NCBI GenBank assembly: GCA_964653485.1
Contig: CAZZFF010000008.1
Coordinates: forward strand, 18,246 to 82,245
Source of the DNA: CAVQND01 sp964653485
Lineage (GTDB): Bacteria; Verrucomicrobiota; Verrucomicrobiia; Limisphaerales; UBA8199
Reading direction: 5' to 3'
DNA: 64,000 bases
The position numbers and the translations under genes are program-made. The notes beneath the pieces are model-generated. The model was not told where the DNA came from, made no database searches, and saw only the letters and a list, made by a program, of their open reading frames with translations. This document shows, piece by piece, positions 25,049-32,405 of the stretch; position 1 is the first letter of the stretch, and each line of letters begins with the position of its first letter.

Positions 25049-26005
25049 TCAGTAATAGGCAACAAAGGTCTTTTTTCTGAGCTTGTCAATCCACTGCTTC
25101 TGCAGGCGGGTGCGCTCGCGATCCTGCAGGTCCTTTTCGATCTGAGCGCGGACCTCGCTCAAAGTGCTGTAATGAGCCGCTTCGACACCGTCGACCTGCA
25201 CGAGGTAGCAGGCTTCCGGAGTGTCGATGACGGCGCTACGCTCGCCTGGCTTCAGGGTGAAGGCGGCGTCGTCGAGTTCCTTTCGGAGCTCGCCTTTCTT
25301 GACCCAACCCCTGTCCCCGCCCTGTTGGTGCATTTTGTCATCCGAGTACAGGGTTGCCATTTCGGCAAAGGACGCGCCGGCGTTGATCTTGGCCAGGATT
25401 TCATCGGCCAGTTTTCTGGCCTGCGGAGCGTCCGGGTCGTTCGATTTGTTCAGCACCATGAGCCGCAGCTTGACGCGGTCCGGCAACTTGTAAGTCTCAT
25501 GGTGCTCCTGGTAGTAGGCCTCCACTTTGTGCGGTGAGATGATGATTTCGGAGGAAACGTTCTTTTCCCTCATCGCCCGCTCGATGTATCGGTCGCGAAT
25601 CCCTTGACGATAACGCTCCAGAGTTGTTCCTTGGGCTTCGAGGGTCCGAATGAACGTCATCCGATCGCCGTGAGAACGCACCTCGGCCGAAACCACGTCA
25701 TCAATGACCTTCTCCGGCAGGTTGTAGCCGGCCGTTTTGAACTCATGGAGGATTAGCTGCCGCTCTGCCAAAAGCTCCAAATTGTCGCGCTCGGCCTGGG
25801 CGACCTTTGTCTGATAGACTTCGGGCTGGTCCTTGTAATCGCGCCACAATTCCCTCTCGGGTTTCAAGGTTTCTTCCGCGACATCCTGGCGCGTGATGAC
25901 GGTATCGTGAACAACCGCGTCAATCCCGTTGATCAACCCGGCCCGAAGTTGCACCGCCGCCCCAATCAGCGCAGCCGCAACGACTGTCATGCAAAGGAGT
26001 TTCAT
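25049..26005 (-). CDS. SurA-like periplasmic peptidyl-prolyl isomerase
   Basis: A 318-residue protein with a signal peptide (residues 1-22), an N-terminal SurA-like helical domain (NGIDAVVHDTVITRQDV, then QLILHEFKTAGYNLPEKVIDD) and one parvulin domain (VKLRLMVLNKS, AGASFAEMATLYSDD, GGDRGWVKKGELRKELDDAAF, YLVQVDGVEAAHYSTLSEV). It should chaperone outer-membrane proteins in the periplasm. E. coli SurA has two parvulin domains, while here one is seen. It lies directly upstream of pdxA on the same strand. Confidence 0.88.
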   Translation of the reverse strand: MKLLCMTVVAAALIGAAVQLRAGLINGIDAVVHDTVITRQDVAEETLKPERELWRDYKDQPEVYQTKVAQAERDNLELLAERQLILHEFKTAGYNLPEKVIDDVVSAEVRSHGDRMTFIRTLEAQGTTLERYRQGIRDRYIERAMREKNVSSEIIISPHKVEAYYQEHHETYKLPDRVKLRLMVLNKSNDPDAPQARKLADEILAKINAGASFAEMATLYSDDKMHQQGGDRGWVKKGELRKELDDAAFTLKPGERSAVIDTPEACYLVQVDGVEAAHYSTLSEVRAQIEKDLQDRERTRLQKQWIDKLRKKTFVAYY

Positions 26006-26124
26006 TCGTTCGTGGCATGATTCTAATTGGCGTTGCCAGAGAGGTCAAGCGGGGGCCGCCTCAAAGGGTGCGGGAATCGACGCAAGGTCGTAGTCCCTGC
26101 GCTTTTGAAAAAGTGAGCGCGGTC

Positions 26125-28038
26125 TTACCGCTGGCTCGCGCGTTTGAGCCAAACCATTAGGATGCTGATGTCTGCCGGGGAAACGCCGGAGATGCGGGAT
26201 GCCTGGCCGAGGGTGGCGGGGCGGATGTTGATGAACTTCTGGCGGGCCTCGTTGCGGAGGCTGGGGACTGACGTGTAGTCGAAGGCCGGCGGGATGTGTT
26301 TGTCCTCGATGTTTCTGAACTTGGCGACTTCGTTTTCCTGGCGTGAGATATAGCCGGCGTATTTGATGGCAATCTCGACCTGGCGGGCAACTTCCTCGGT
26401 CAGGTCGGGGGCGGGGTTGGGCAGGCGGCTGTAGTCCAACTCTGGGCGGCGGAGGAGTTGGGCCAGGGTTTCAGAGTTACAGCGTGTGGTCTCCAGGCGG
26501 AGGATTTCGGCGTCGATTCGTTCCTGCTTTTCGCGGACGAGGCGGGCCTTGTGGGCGGGAAGGAGGCCGATTGCGTGGCCGATAGCGGAGAGGCGCAAGT
26601 CGGCGTTATCCTGGCGCAGGAGCAGGCGATACTCGGCACGGGAGGTGAACATGCGGTAAGGCTCGATGGTGCCCTTGGTGACGAGGTCATCGATGAGGAC
26701 GCCGATGTAGGCCTGGTCACGGCGGAGGGTTAGAGGCTCAAGGTCTTTGGCGCGTCGGGCGGCATTGATGCCGGCCATGAGTCCCTGGGCGGCGGCTTCT
26801 TCGTAGCCGGAGGTGCCGTTGATTTGGCCGGCGAGGAACAGGTTGCGGCAGGTTTTGGTCTCGAGGGAGGAATGGAGTTGGGTCGGGTAGGCGAAGTCGT
26901 ATTCGACGGCGTAGGCGGGGCGGAGGATTTCGGCGTTCTCGCAGCCGATGATGGTTTTCACCATCGCGACTTGAATCTCGAAGGGGAGGGAGGTTGAGAA
27001 GCCGTTGACGTAGATTTCGTCGGTGGCGATGCCTTCCGGTTCGAGGAACAACTGTTGACGTTCCTTTTCGGGGAATTTGACGATTTTGTCTTCGATGGAG
27101 GGGCAATAGCGGGGGCCGATTCCTTGGATTATGCCGGAATAAAGCGGAGACTTGTCGAGGTTGCCGCGTATGATGCGGGCGGTGGCCTGGGTGGTGTAGG
27201 TGATGTAACAGGGGAGTTGGCCGTTGATGGCGGCGAGGATGGAGCCTGGGGGATAAACGGTAGAGGGGGTTGCGGAGTGTTCCACGTGGAACAAACCGGG
27301 TCGTGGTTTGGCGCATTGTTCCACGTGGAACAATTCGTCTTTCCAGTGGGTGAAGTATGGGACCGGCTCGTCTCCGGGCTGAATCTCGGTTTTGGAAAAG
27401 TCAATGGAGCGTCTGAGGAGGCGGGGTGGGGTGCCGGTCTTCAGGCGGCCCAACTCCAACCCGACCTCGATCAGGGAGGCCGATAGGCCGGTTGCGGCGG
27501 CCTCCCCGGCCCGCCCCCCGGACTGACGGTTCAGGCCGATGTGCATCAGGCCCTTTAGGAACGTGCCGGTCGTGACGATCACTGTCTTGCCCAGGTATTG
27601 AACTTCGAGCGCGGTCTCCACGCCATAGACAGTCCCGTCCCGGTGGAGCAGTTTGACGCATTGGGCCTGCCGGAGGTCGAGGTTGGGCTCGCGTTCACAG
27701 ACCCACTTCAACCTGAACTGGTATGCCTTCTTGTCGCATTGGGCCCGGGGAGCCCAGACGGCCGGCCCCTTACGGGTGTTCAGCATCCGAAACTGAAGCC
27801 CGGTCAGGTCCGTCGCGAAGCCCATTTCCCCGCCGAGGGCGTCTATTTCCCGCGCCAGATGGCCTTTGCCCAGCCCGCCGATGGCAGGATTGCAGGACAT
27901 TTGGCCGATGGTATCCGCGTTGATGGTTAGCAGAAGGGTCTGGCAACCCATGCGCGCCGCCGCAAGCGCCGCTTCGATGCCGGCATGGCCCGCACCCAGG
28001 ACGATGACATCATACTTTTTCGGGAAGACGAACTCCAT
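26125..28038 (-). CDS. mnmG: tRNA uridine-5-carboxymethylaminomethyl(34) synthesis enzyme MnmG with parS-encoded insertion
   Basis: A 637-residue MnmG (GidA), which with MnmE modifies the wobble uridine of certain tRNAs. The FAD-binding motif VIVLGAGHAGIEAA (residues 11-24), MSCNPAIGGLGKGHLAREIDALGGEMG (48-73), the PGDEPVPYFTHW strand and GIGPRYCPSIEDKIV are canonical. Between residues 236 and 254 there is an extra segment containing the motif L-F-H-V-E twice, 13 residues apart. This is the translation of two perfect parS-type palindromes. The insertion lies in a loop between conserved blocks, so activity need not be lost. Confidence 0.96.
   Translation of the reverse strand: MEFVFPKKYDVIVLGAGHAGIEAALAAARMGCQTLLLTINADTIGQMSCNPAIGGLGKGHLAREIDALGGEMGFATDLTGLQFRMLNTRKGPAVWAPRAQCDKKAYQFRLKWVCEREPNLDLRQAQCVKLLHRDGTVYGVETALEVQYLGKTVIVTTGTFLKGLMHIGLNRQSGGRAGEAAATGLSASLIEVGLELGRLKTGTPPRLLRRSIDFSKTEIQPGDEPVPYFTHWKDELFHVEQCAKPRPGLFHVEHSATPSTVYPPGSILAAINGQLPCYITYTTQATARIIRGNLDKSPLYSGIIQGIGPRYCPSIEDKIVKFPEKERQQLFLEPEGIATDEIYVNGFSTSLPFEIQVAMVKTIIGCENAEILRPAYAVEYDFAYPTQLHSSLETKTCRNLFLAGQINGTSGYEEAAAQGLMAGINAARRAKDLEPLTLRRDQAYIGVLIDDLVTKGTIEPYRMFTSRAEYRLLLRQDNADLRLSAIGHAIGLLPAHKARLVREKQERIDAEILRLETTRCNSETLAQLLRRPELDYSRLPNPAPDLTEEVARQVEIAIKYAGYISRQENEVAKFRNIEDKHIPPAFDYTSVPSLRNEARQKFINIRPATLGQASRISGVSPADISILMVWLKRASQR
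27278..27293. promoter_or_regulatory. parS-type ParB binding site 1 (inside mnmG)
   Basis: The perfect 16-bp palindrome TGTTCCACGTGGAACA matches the widely conserved bacterial centromere consensus TGTTNCACGTGNAACA. It lies in the mnmG coding sequence, about 3.2 kb from the dnaA stop. Confidence 0.88.
27317..27332. promoter_or_regulatory. parS-type ParB binding site 2 (inside mnmG)
   Basis: A second identical palindrome TGTTCCACGTGGAACA, 39 bases (13 codons) from the first, so both are read in the same frame as L-F-H-V-E. Other CACGTG hexamers in the window lack the flanking palindrome. Confidence 0.88.
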
Positions 28039-28052
28039 TCGGGGTTGGAGAT

Positions 28053-29651
28053 TTATTCGTGCGTGATGCGGTATTGGGCCTTGAATCGGGAGGGTCCTGC
28101 GGTCTTGCGGAGGCCACGGTCGGGGTTCGCCGAGAGGTGCTCGCAGATTTTGAAGATGGCCTCCGCCTCATCGTTAAGCCCGACCGCTGAGGCGATTTGA
28201 TCCACGGTGGCGCCGCCGGGAACGCCGCGGAGGTAGTGGAGGACTGTTTTCTGGAGGTCGAGGATTCCCTGAGCGGCCTTCTTGCCTGCCTGCACTCCAG
28301 GCTGGTGATAGGCGTTCACGTTAATCAGTGAGGCATAGAAGCCAACCGCGCGTTCAAACAGGGCAATGAGCACTCCGACGTGAAACGGGGAGACATCGCG
28401 GATCGTTAACGTTACAGACTCTCTCCCGCTGTCAAAGAGGGCCGTTCTCGTGCCCAGCAACAACCCGCTGAGGTAATCGCCGGACGTTGCATTTTCGTCG
28501 ACCATCACCTCCGGTTTCTTCCGGTCCCGAAGGACTTCGACGAACGTAACGAAGAAATTGTCCAGGCCGTCTCTAAGTTGCTGAACGTAGGAGTGCTGGT
28601 CGGTGGAGCCTTTGTTGCCGAGCACGGTGATGCCTTGGTGGACGACCTTCTTATCGAGGTCGAGGCATTTGCCCAAGGATTCCATGATCAACTGCTGAAG
28701 GTATTTGGAAAGGAGGTCCAACCGGTCTTTATAGGGCAAAATGACCATGTTTTTGCTTCCTTTACCGTTACCGGCGTGATACCACATCAAAGCCAAGAGA
28801 GCGGATGGGTTGGTTTGGGCATTCGTGGACCGTGTCGCCTCGTCGCAAGACTTGGCCCCTGCCAGAAGCCCGTCAATGTCAAACCCTTGCAAGGCGGCGG
28901 GCAGGAGTCCGACGGCCGAGAGTTCACTGGTTCTTCCGCCGACCCAGTCCCACATTGGGAAACGGCGCAGCCATTTGCGGTCAATCGCATATTGGTCGAG
29001 CAGGCTTTTTTCCATTGTGACGGCGACGGCGTGGGCGGGGAACGCGAGGCCGGCCCGGGAGAAGGCGGCTTCGGCCTCGATCATTCCGTTTCGCGTTTCC
29101 GGGGTGGAGCCTGACTTGGAGACGACCAACACGAGGGTCTGCCCCAGGCCGGGGCCGATTTGAGCGAGGACCCGGTCGATCCCGTCCGGGTCGGTATTGT
29201 CGAAGGAGAACAGGGTGAGTTTGTCTTCGCCTGGGCGCCCGAGGGCGCTCGCGACGAACTGCGGGCCGAGGGCGGAACCGCCAATTCCAATGAGGAGGAG
29301 GTTTTTGAACGGCCCGTTGGAGCCTTTCACGGAGCCGCTGTGAACCTGGGCCGCGAAGTCTTTGATTGCGGCCAGGGTGCGCTCGATTTCGTCTCGAATC
29401 GCAGCGGTGGGCGCGAGGGGCGGGTTGCGCAGCCAATAGTGGCCGACCATTCGATGCTCGTCAGGGTTGGCCTCGTCGCCCTTCTCGAGCTTGGCCATCG
29501 AGGCGAATGCCTGCGCCATCCGGGGCTGCATGGAGGAAAAGTAATCCTCGGGGAAATCCATGCGGCTCAGGTCCACAGCCAGGCCGAGTTCGGGATATTC
29601 AGGGCAGTATTGCTGAAACCGGTGCCAGAGTTGCGACTTAGAGTATTTCAT
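28053..29651 (-). CDS. pgi: glucose-6-phosphate isomerase
   Basis: A 532-residue Pgi interconverting glucose-6-phosphate and fructose-6-phosphate. The segments NLLLIGIGGSALGPQFVASAL, VVSKSGSTPETRNG, RFPMWDWVGGRTSELSAVG, KGSTDQHSYVQQLRDG and the late GVLIALFERAVGFYASLINVNAYHQPGVQAGK are diagnostic. ATG 29651 is chosen because conserved sequence starts shortly after; the frame stays open 35 codons further without conservation. It is on the same strand as mnmG, with 14 bases between them. Confidence 0.95.
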   Translation of the reverse strand: MKYSKSQLWHRFQQYCPEYPELGLAVDLSRMDFPEDYFSSMQPRMAQAFASMAKLEKGDEANPDEHRMVGHYWLRNPPLAPTAAIRDEIERTLAAIKDFAAQVHSGSVKGSNGPFKNLLLIGIGGSALGPQFVASALGRPGEDKLTLFSFDNTDPDGIDRVLAQIGPGLGQTLVLVVSKSGSTPETRNGMIEAEAAFSRAGLAFPAHAVAVTMEKSLLDQYAIDRKWLRRFPMWDWVGGRTSELSAVGLLPAALQGFDIDGLLAGAKSCDEATRSTNAQTNPSALLALMWYHAGNGKGSKNMVILPYKDRLDLLSKYLQQLIMESLGKCLDLDKKVVHQGITVLGNKGSTDQHSYVQQLRDGLDNFFVTFVEVLRDRKKPEVMVDENATSGDYLSGLLLGTRTALFDSGRESVTLTIRDVSPFHVGVLIALFERAVGFYASLINVNAYHQPGVQAGKKAAQGILDLQKTVLHYLRGVPGGATVDQIASAVGLNDEAEAIFKICEHLSANPDRGLRKTAGPSRFKAQYRITHE

Positions 29652-30004
29652 AAAAGCGGAAGTAACTGTAACCCAATGCCAACGCGCCGCAATTGCAGAA
29701 TATCGAGCGCGGGTTGCGGGACAGGGCTGCTCTGAGCTCGGGTTACCGGGGAGCACAAGCGCGCAGCCCTGAAATCCGAAATCCGAAATCCGAAATCCGA
29801 AAGCAGATGGTTGGCTGGGCTGCTCCAGTGCTGTGTGTTCGTGACGGCTCCTTAGCAGCGCTCTGCCGAGAGGCCGCTACGTTGGCGTTGGCTGCGCGGG
29901 GGATAATCGCCGTGGCCTGCCTGATACCTGAACAGTTACGTTTTGGATTGGGAATTGGTTATTGAGAAGTGGTTATTGGCACGTGAAGAAGTGTTGCTAA
30001 TCTA
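29652..30004. other. intergenic region between pgi and ackA
   Basis: A gene-free stretch of about 350 bp between divergent genes. It contains a four-unit AAATCCG heptamer array (listed separately) and, near 29945-29985, the near-repeat words TTGGTTATTG and GTGGTTATTGG. No protein or RNA gene was recognised. Confidence 0.5.
29772..29799. repeat. heptamer array (AAATCCG)4
   Basis: Four perfect tandem copies of AAATCCG in the pgi-ackA intergenic region. The same heptamer is repeated twice at 61155-61168 and four times at 63829-63856, each time between genes. Confidence 0.9.
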
Positions 30005-30033
30005 TTGACTTCGTTCTGGCAGAGGCTTATTCA
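30005..30033 (+). promoter_or_regulatory. candidate ackA promoter
   Basis: TTGACT (30005-30010) and TATTCA (30028-30033) with a 17-base spacer, about 50 bases upstream of the ackA start. Confidence 0.4.
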
Positions 30034-30085
30034 GGGGACGGCGTGCCGCGGCGTGTGCGGCGGGCGTTGGAATTTCAACCCAAGC

Positions 30086-31285
30086 ATGAGCATCCTGGCG
30101 ATCAATAGCGGGTCGAGCAGCCTGAAATTCGGGCTATTCGATGCCGGGGCTTGCGAGTTGCTCCTGGCGGGCGATATCGACTGGGCCCACGGGGACCGGG
30201 AGCGGGCGCAACTGACCCTGCGGCCCCGGAACGGCCATCGCGCGAGTTCCGTGGTGTCGGTCCCGGACGATTTCGCGGCGGCCGAGCGCGCGGTGAGCGC
30301 GGTGCTCGGCTCAATTGCCGCCGGGGCGAAGGGGTTTTCGAGCATCACGCTGGCGGGCCACCGGGTGGTTCACGGAGGAGCGGAGTTTCGCGAGAGTGTG
30401 TTGATCGATGCGAGGGTGAAGGCGGCGATCGCGGGTCTGAGCCCGTTGGCCCCGCTGCACAACCCGCCCGCGCTGAAGGCGATCGAAGCGGTGGAATCGT
30501 TGCTGCCCGGGGTGCCGCAGGTGGCGGTTTTCGACACGGCGTTTTTCGCGGAGCTGCCGCCCAAGGCATATCTTTACCCACTTCCTTATGAGTATTATAA
30601 GTTGTGGGGCATCCGGCGGTTTGGGTTCCATGGCCTGAGCCACGCTTATTGCGCCGTCCGGGCTTCCGAACTGCTGGGGCAAGGTGTTTCGGGGCCGCGT
30701 TTGATCAGTTGCCACCTGGGAGGGGGTTGTTCAGCCGCGGCGATTCGGGGAGGGGTCGCGGTCGCGACGACCACCGGGTTTAGCCCTTTGGAGGGTCTGA
30801 TGATGGCGACGCGTTCCGGCTCGCTGGACCCGGGCATCCTCATCCATCTCCAGCGGGATCATGGCCTGAGGCTCGATGAAATTGACGATGCGCTGAACCG
30901 GTCTTCGGGGCTGTTGGGCATCTCGGGGGTGTCGTCTGACCTGGGGCACATTGAAGCCGCCGCGGCGCAGGGGAATCCGCGGGCTGGCCTGGCCTTCGAC
31001 ATGTTCGCCGACCGGGTCCGCTCGGCCATCGGCGCCATGGCGGCAAGTCTTGGGGGGGTGGACGCGCTGGTTTTCACCGATCGAGTGGGGGAGGGTTCGC
31101 CGGCGCTGCGAGCCGCCGCGTGCGAGGGTCTCGAGTTCATGGGGCTACGCCTTGACAAGGAGCGCAATGCGAAGCTGGAGGCCGATGCCGATATTGCCCG
31201 GGACGATTCGCCGGCGCGCATCTTTGTCATCCATACCCGTGAGGAACTTATGGTCGCCCGTGAGGCTCGCCGGGTGGCGAAATAG
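30086..31285 (+). CDS. ackA: acetate kinase
   Basis: A 399-residue ASKHA-fold kinase that interconverts acetate + ATP and acetyl phosphate. Motifs are in order: NSGSSSLKFGLF (residues 7-18), GHRVVHGGAEF, FDTAFFAELP, FGFHGLSHAYCA, SCHLGGGCSAAAIRGG, TTGFSPLEGLMMATRSG and FTDRVGEGSPALR. No phosphotransacetylase gene is next to it. ATG 30086 is fixed by the conserved start SILAINSGSSS. The last codons are partly duplicated just downstream. Confidence 0.95.
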   Translation: MSILAINSGSSSLKFGLFDAGACELLLAGDIDWAHGDRERAQLTLRPRNGHRASSVVSVPDDFAAAERAVSAVLGSIAAGAKGFSSITLAGHRVVHGGAEFRESVLIDARVKAAIAGLSPLAPLHNPPALKAIEAVESLLPGVPQVAVFDTAFFAELPPKAYLYPLPYEYYKLWGIRRFGFHGLSHAYCAVRASELLGQGVSGPRLISCHLGGGCSAAAIRGGVAVATTTGFSPLEGLMMATRSGSLDPGILIHLQRDHGLRLDEIDDALNRSSGLLGISGVSSDLGHIEAAAAQGNPRAGLAFDMFADRVRSAIGAMAASLGGVDALVFTDRVGEGSPALRAAACEGLEFMGLRLDKERNAKLEADADIARDDSPARIFVIHTREELMVAREARRVAK

Positions 31286-31350
31286 CCAATAGCCAATAGA
31301 CGATAGCCAATAAGGAACTTATGGTCGCCCGTGAAGCATCGCCGGGTGGC
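31242..31350 (+). repeat. duplication of the ackA 3' end
   Basis: AGGAACTTATGGTCGCCCGT at 31242-31261, inside ackA, recurs at 31313-31332. The similarity continues to about 31350 with small changes, at an offset of 71 bases. The spacer contains three ATAGCCA heptamer units (31286-31310 region). The second copy is not part of a gene. Confidence 0.85.
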
Positions 31351-31600
31351 TGGGTGAGCACAGGCGCCGGGGTCTGGAGGGTGTCGGCCTTCATTGGAAG
31401 ATCATAGGCCGGTACCAGCCCAGGTGTGAATGCAGCTTACGGTTTCAGCCGCAGCAAAGGCTTGAGGCTCCGGAAAAGGGGCAGGTTGTGATGGGTTCTT
31501 TTTATCGCCTTTATGCTTGCAAATCAGGTCCGATTCTCTAGAGTCGCGCTGTTCCCAGAACGGAGTCTGCGCTCAAGAGCTGCTTCGTTGGAGAATCTGG
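31286..31600. other. intergenic region between ackA and the sigma factor
   Basis: About 315 bp. The left part holds the ackA-end duplication and ATAGCCA heptamers; the right part is presumably the promoter region of the sigma factor gene. No other gene was recognised. Confidence 0.45.
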
Positions 31601-32362
31601 ATGGCAATGACGAACGCACAGGACAGCGCAACGACTGCGGCGGGGCAGGCTGCGTGGTTCACCACCACGCACTGGAGCATCGTCCTCAACGCCCAGAATC
31701 CCGCGTCACCCCAGGCCAGCGAAGCCTTGGAGAAGCTGTGCTGCTCTTACTGGTATCCTCTCTACGCCTTTGTGCGGCGGCAGGGCAACGACGAGTATAC
31801 GGCGAAAGACCTGACTCAAGCCTTCTTCGCCCGGCTGCTGGAAAAGAACCGCCTCTTTCAAGCCGACCGCCAGCGCGGCAAGTTTCGATCTTTTCTCCTG
31901 GGGGCGCTCAAGCACTTCCTGGCCGATGAATGGGACAAGACCCAGGCCTGGAAGCGTGGCGGCGGCCGGATCATTTTGTCCCTTGACGATCAAGCGGCGG
32001 AGGACCGCTACCACCTGGAGCCGACGGACGAGATGACTCCGGACAGAGTGTTCGACCGGCGCTGGGCGATGACGACGCTGGACCAGGCCGCCAACCGGCT
32101 CCGCAAGGAATACCAGGATACGGGCAAAGGGGCCCTGTTTGACCAGTTGCAGGAGTTCCTGTCCGGCGCTCTGGAAGGTGTCGGCTACGCTGCCGCGGCC
32201 GCCCGGCTCGGCATGACCGAGAACACCCTTAAGTCCTACGTCCGCCGCCTGCGACTGCGCAACCGTGAAATTCTCCGGGAAGTGATAGCGGATACAGTGG
32301 CGTCGCCGAGCCAAATTGATGAGGAATTGCGCGACCTGTTCGCGGCTGTGGCGGCGGCATGA
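31601..32362 (+). CDS. RNA polymerase sigma-70-like (ECF-type) factor
   Basis: A 253-residue sigma-factor-like protein. A region 2-like part contains FTTTHWSIVLNAQ, YWYPLYAFVRRQGNDEYTAKDLTQAFFARLLEK and KFRSFLLGALKHFLADEW; a region 4-like helix-turn-helix follows (YAAAAARLGMTENTLKSYVRRLRLRNREIL). Such factors with the T-T-H-W start are frequent in planctomycetes and verrucomicrobia beside WD40 kinases. ATG 31601 has GGAG seven bases upstream. The kinase gene follows after 43 bases, suggesting a joint signalling unit. Confidence 0.85.
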   Translation: MAMTNAQDSATTAAGQAAWFTTTHWSIVLNAQNPASPQASEALEKLCCSYWYPLYAFVRRQGNDEYTAKDLTQAFFARLLEKNRLFQADRQRGKFRSFLLGALKHFLADEWDKTQAWKRGGGRIILSLDDQAAEDRYHLEPTDEMTPDRVFDRRWAMTTLDQAANRLRKEYQDTGKGALFDQLQEFLSGALEGVGYAAAAARLGMTENTLKSYVRRLRLRNREILREVIADTVASPSQIDEELRDLFAAVAAA

Positions 32363-32405
32363 TCTTCTTTGCAACTCTGCGCCGGCGTTTCCTCAGTAGG
32401 CTAGC

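Noticed and set aside
29976..29981. Additional CACGTG hexamer near ackA as a third parS
   Set aside because: Only one half-site is recognisable; flanking bases do not continue the palindrome.
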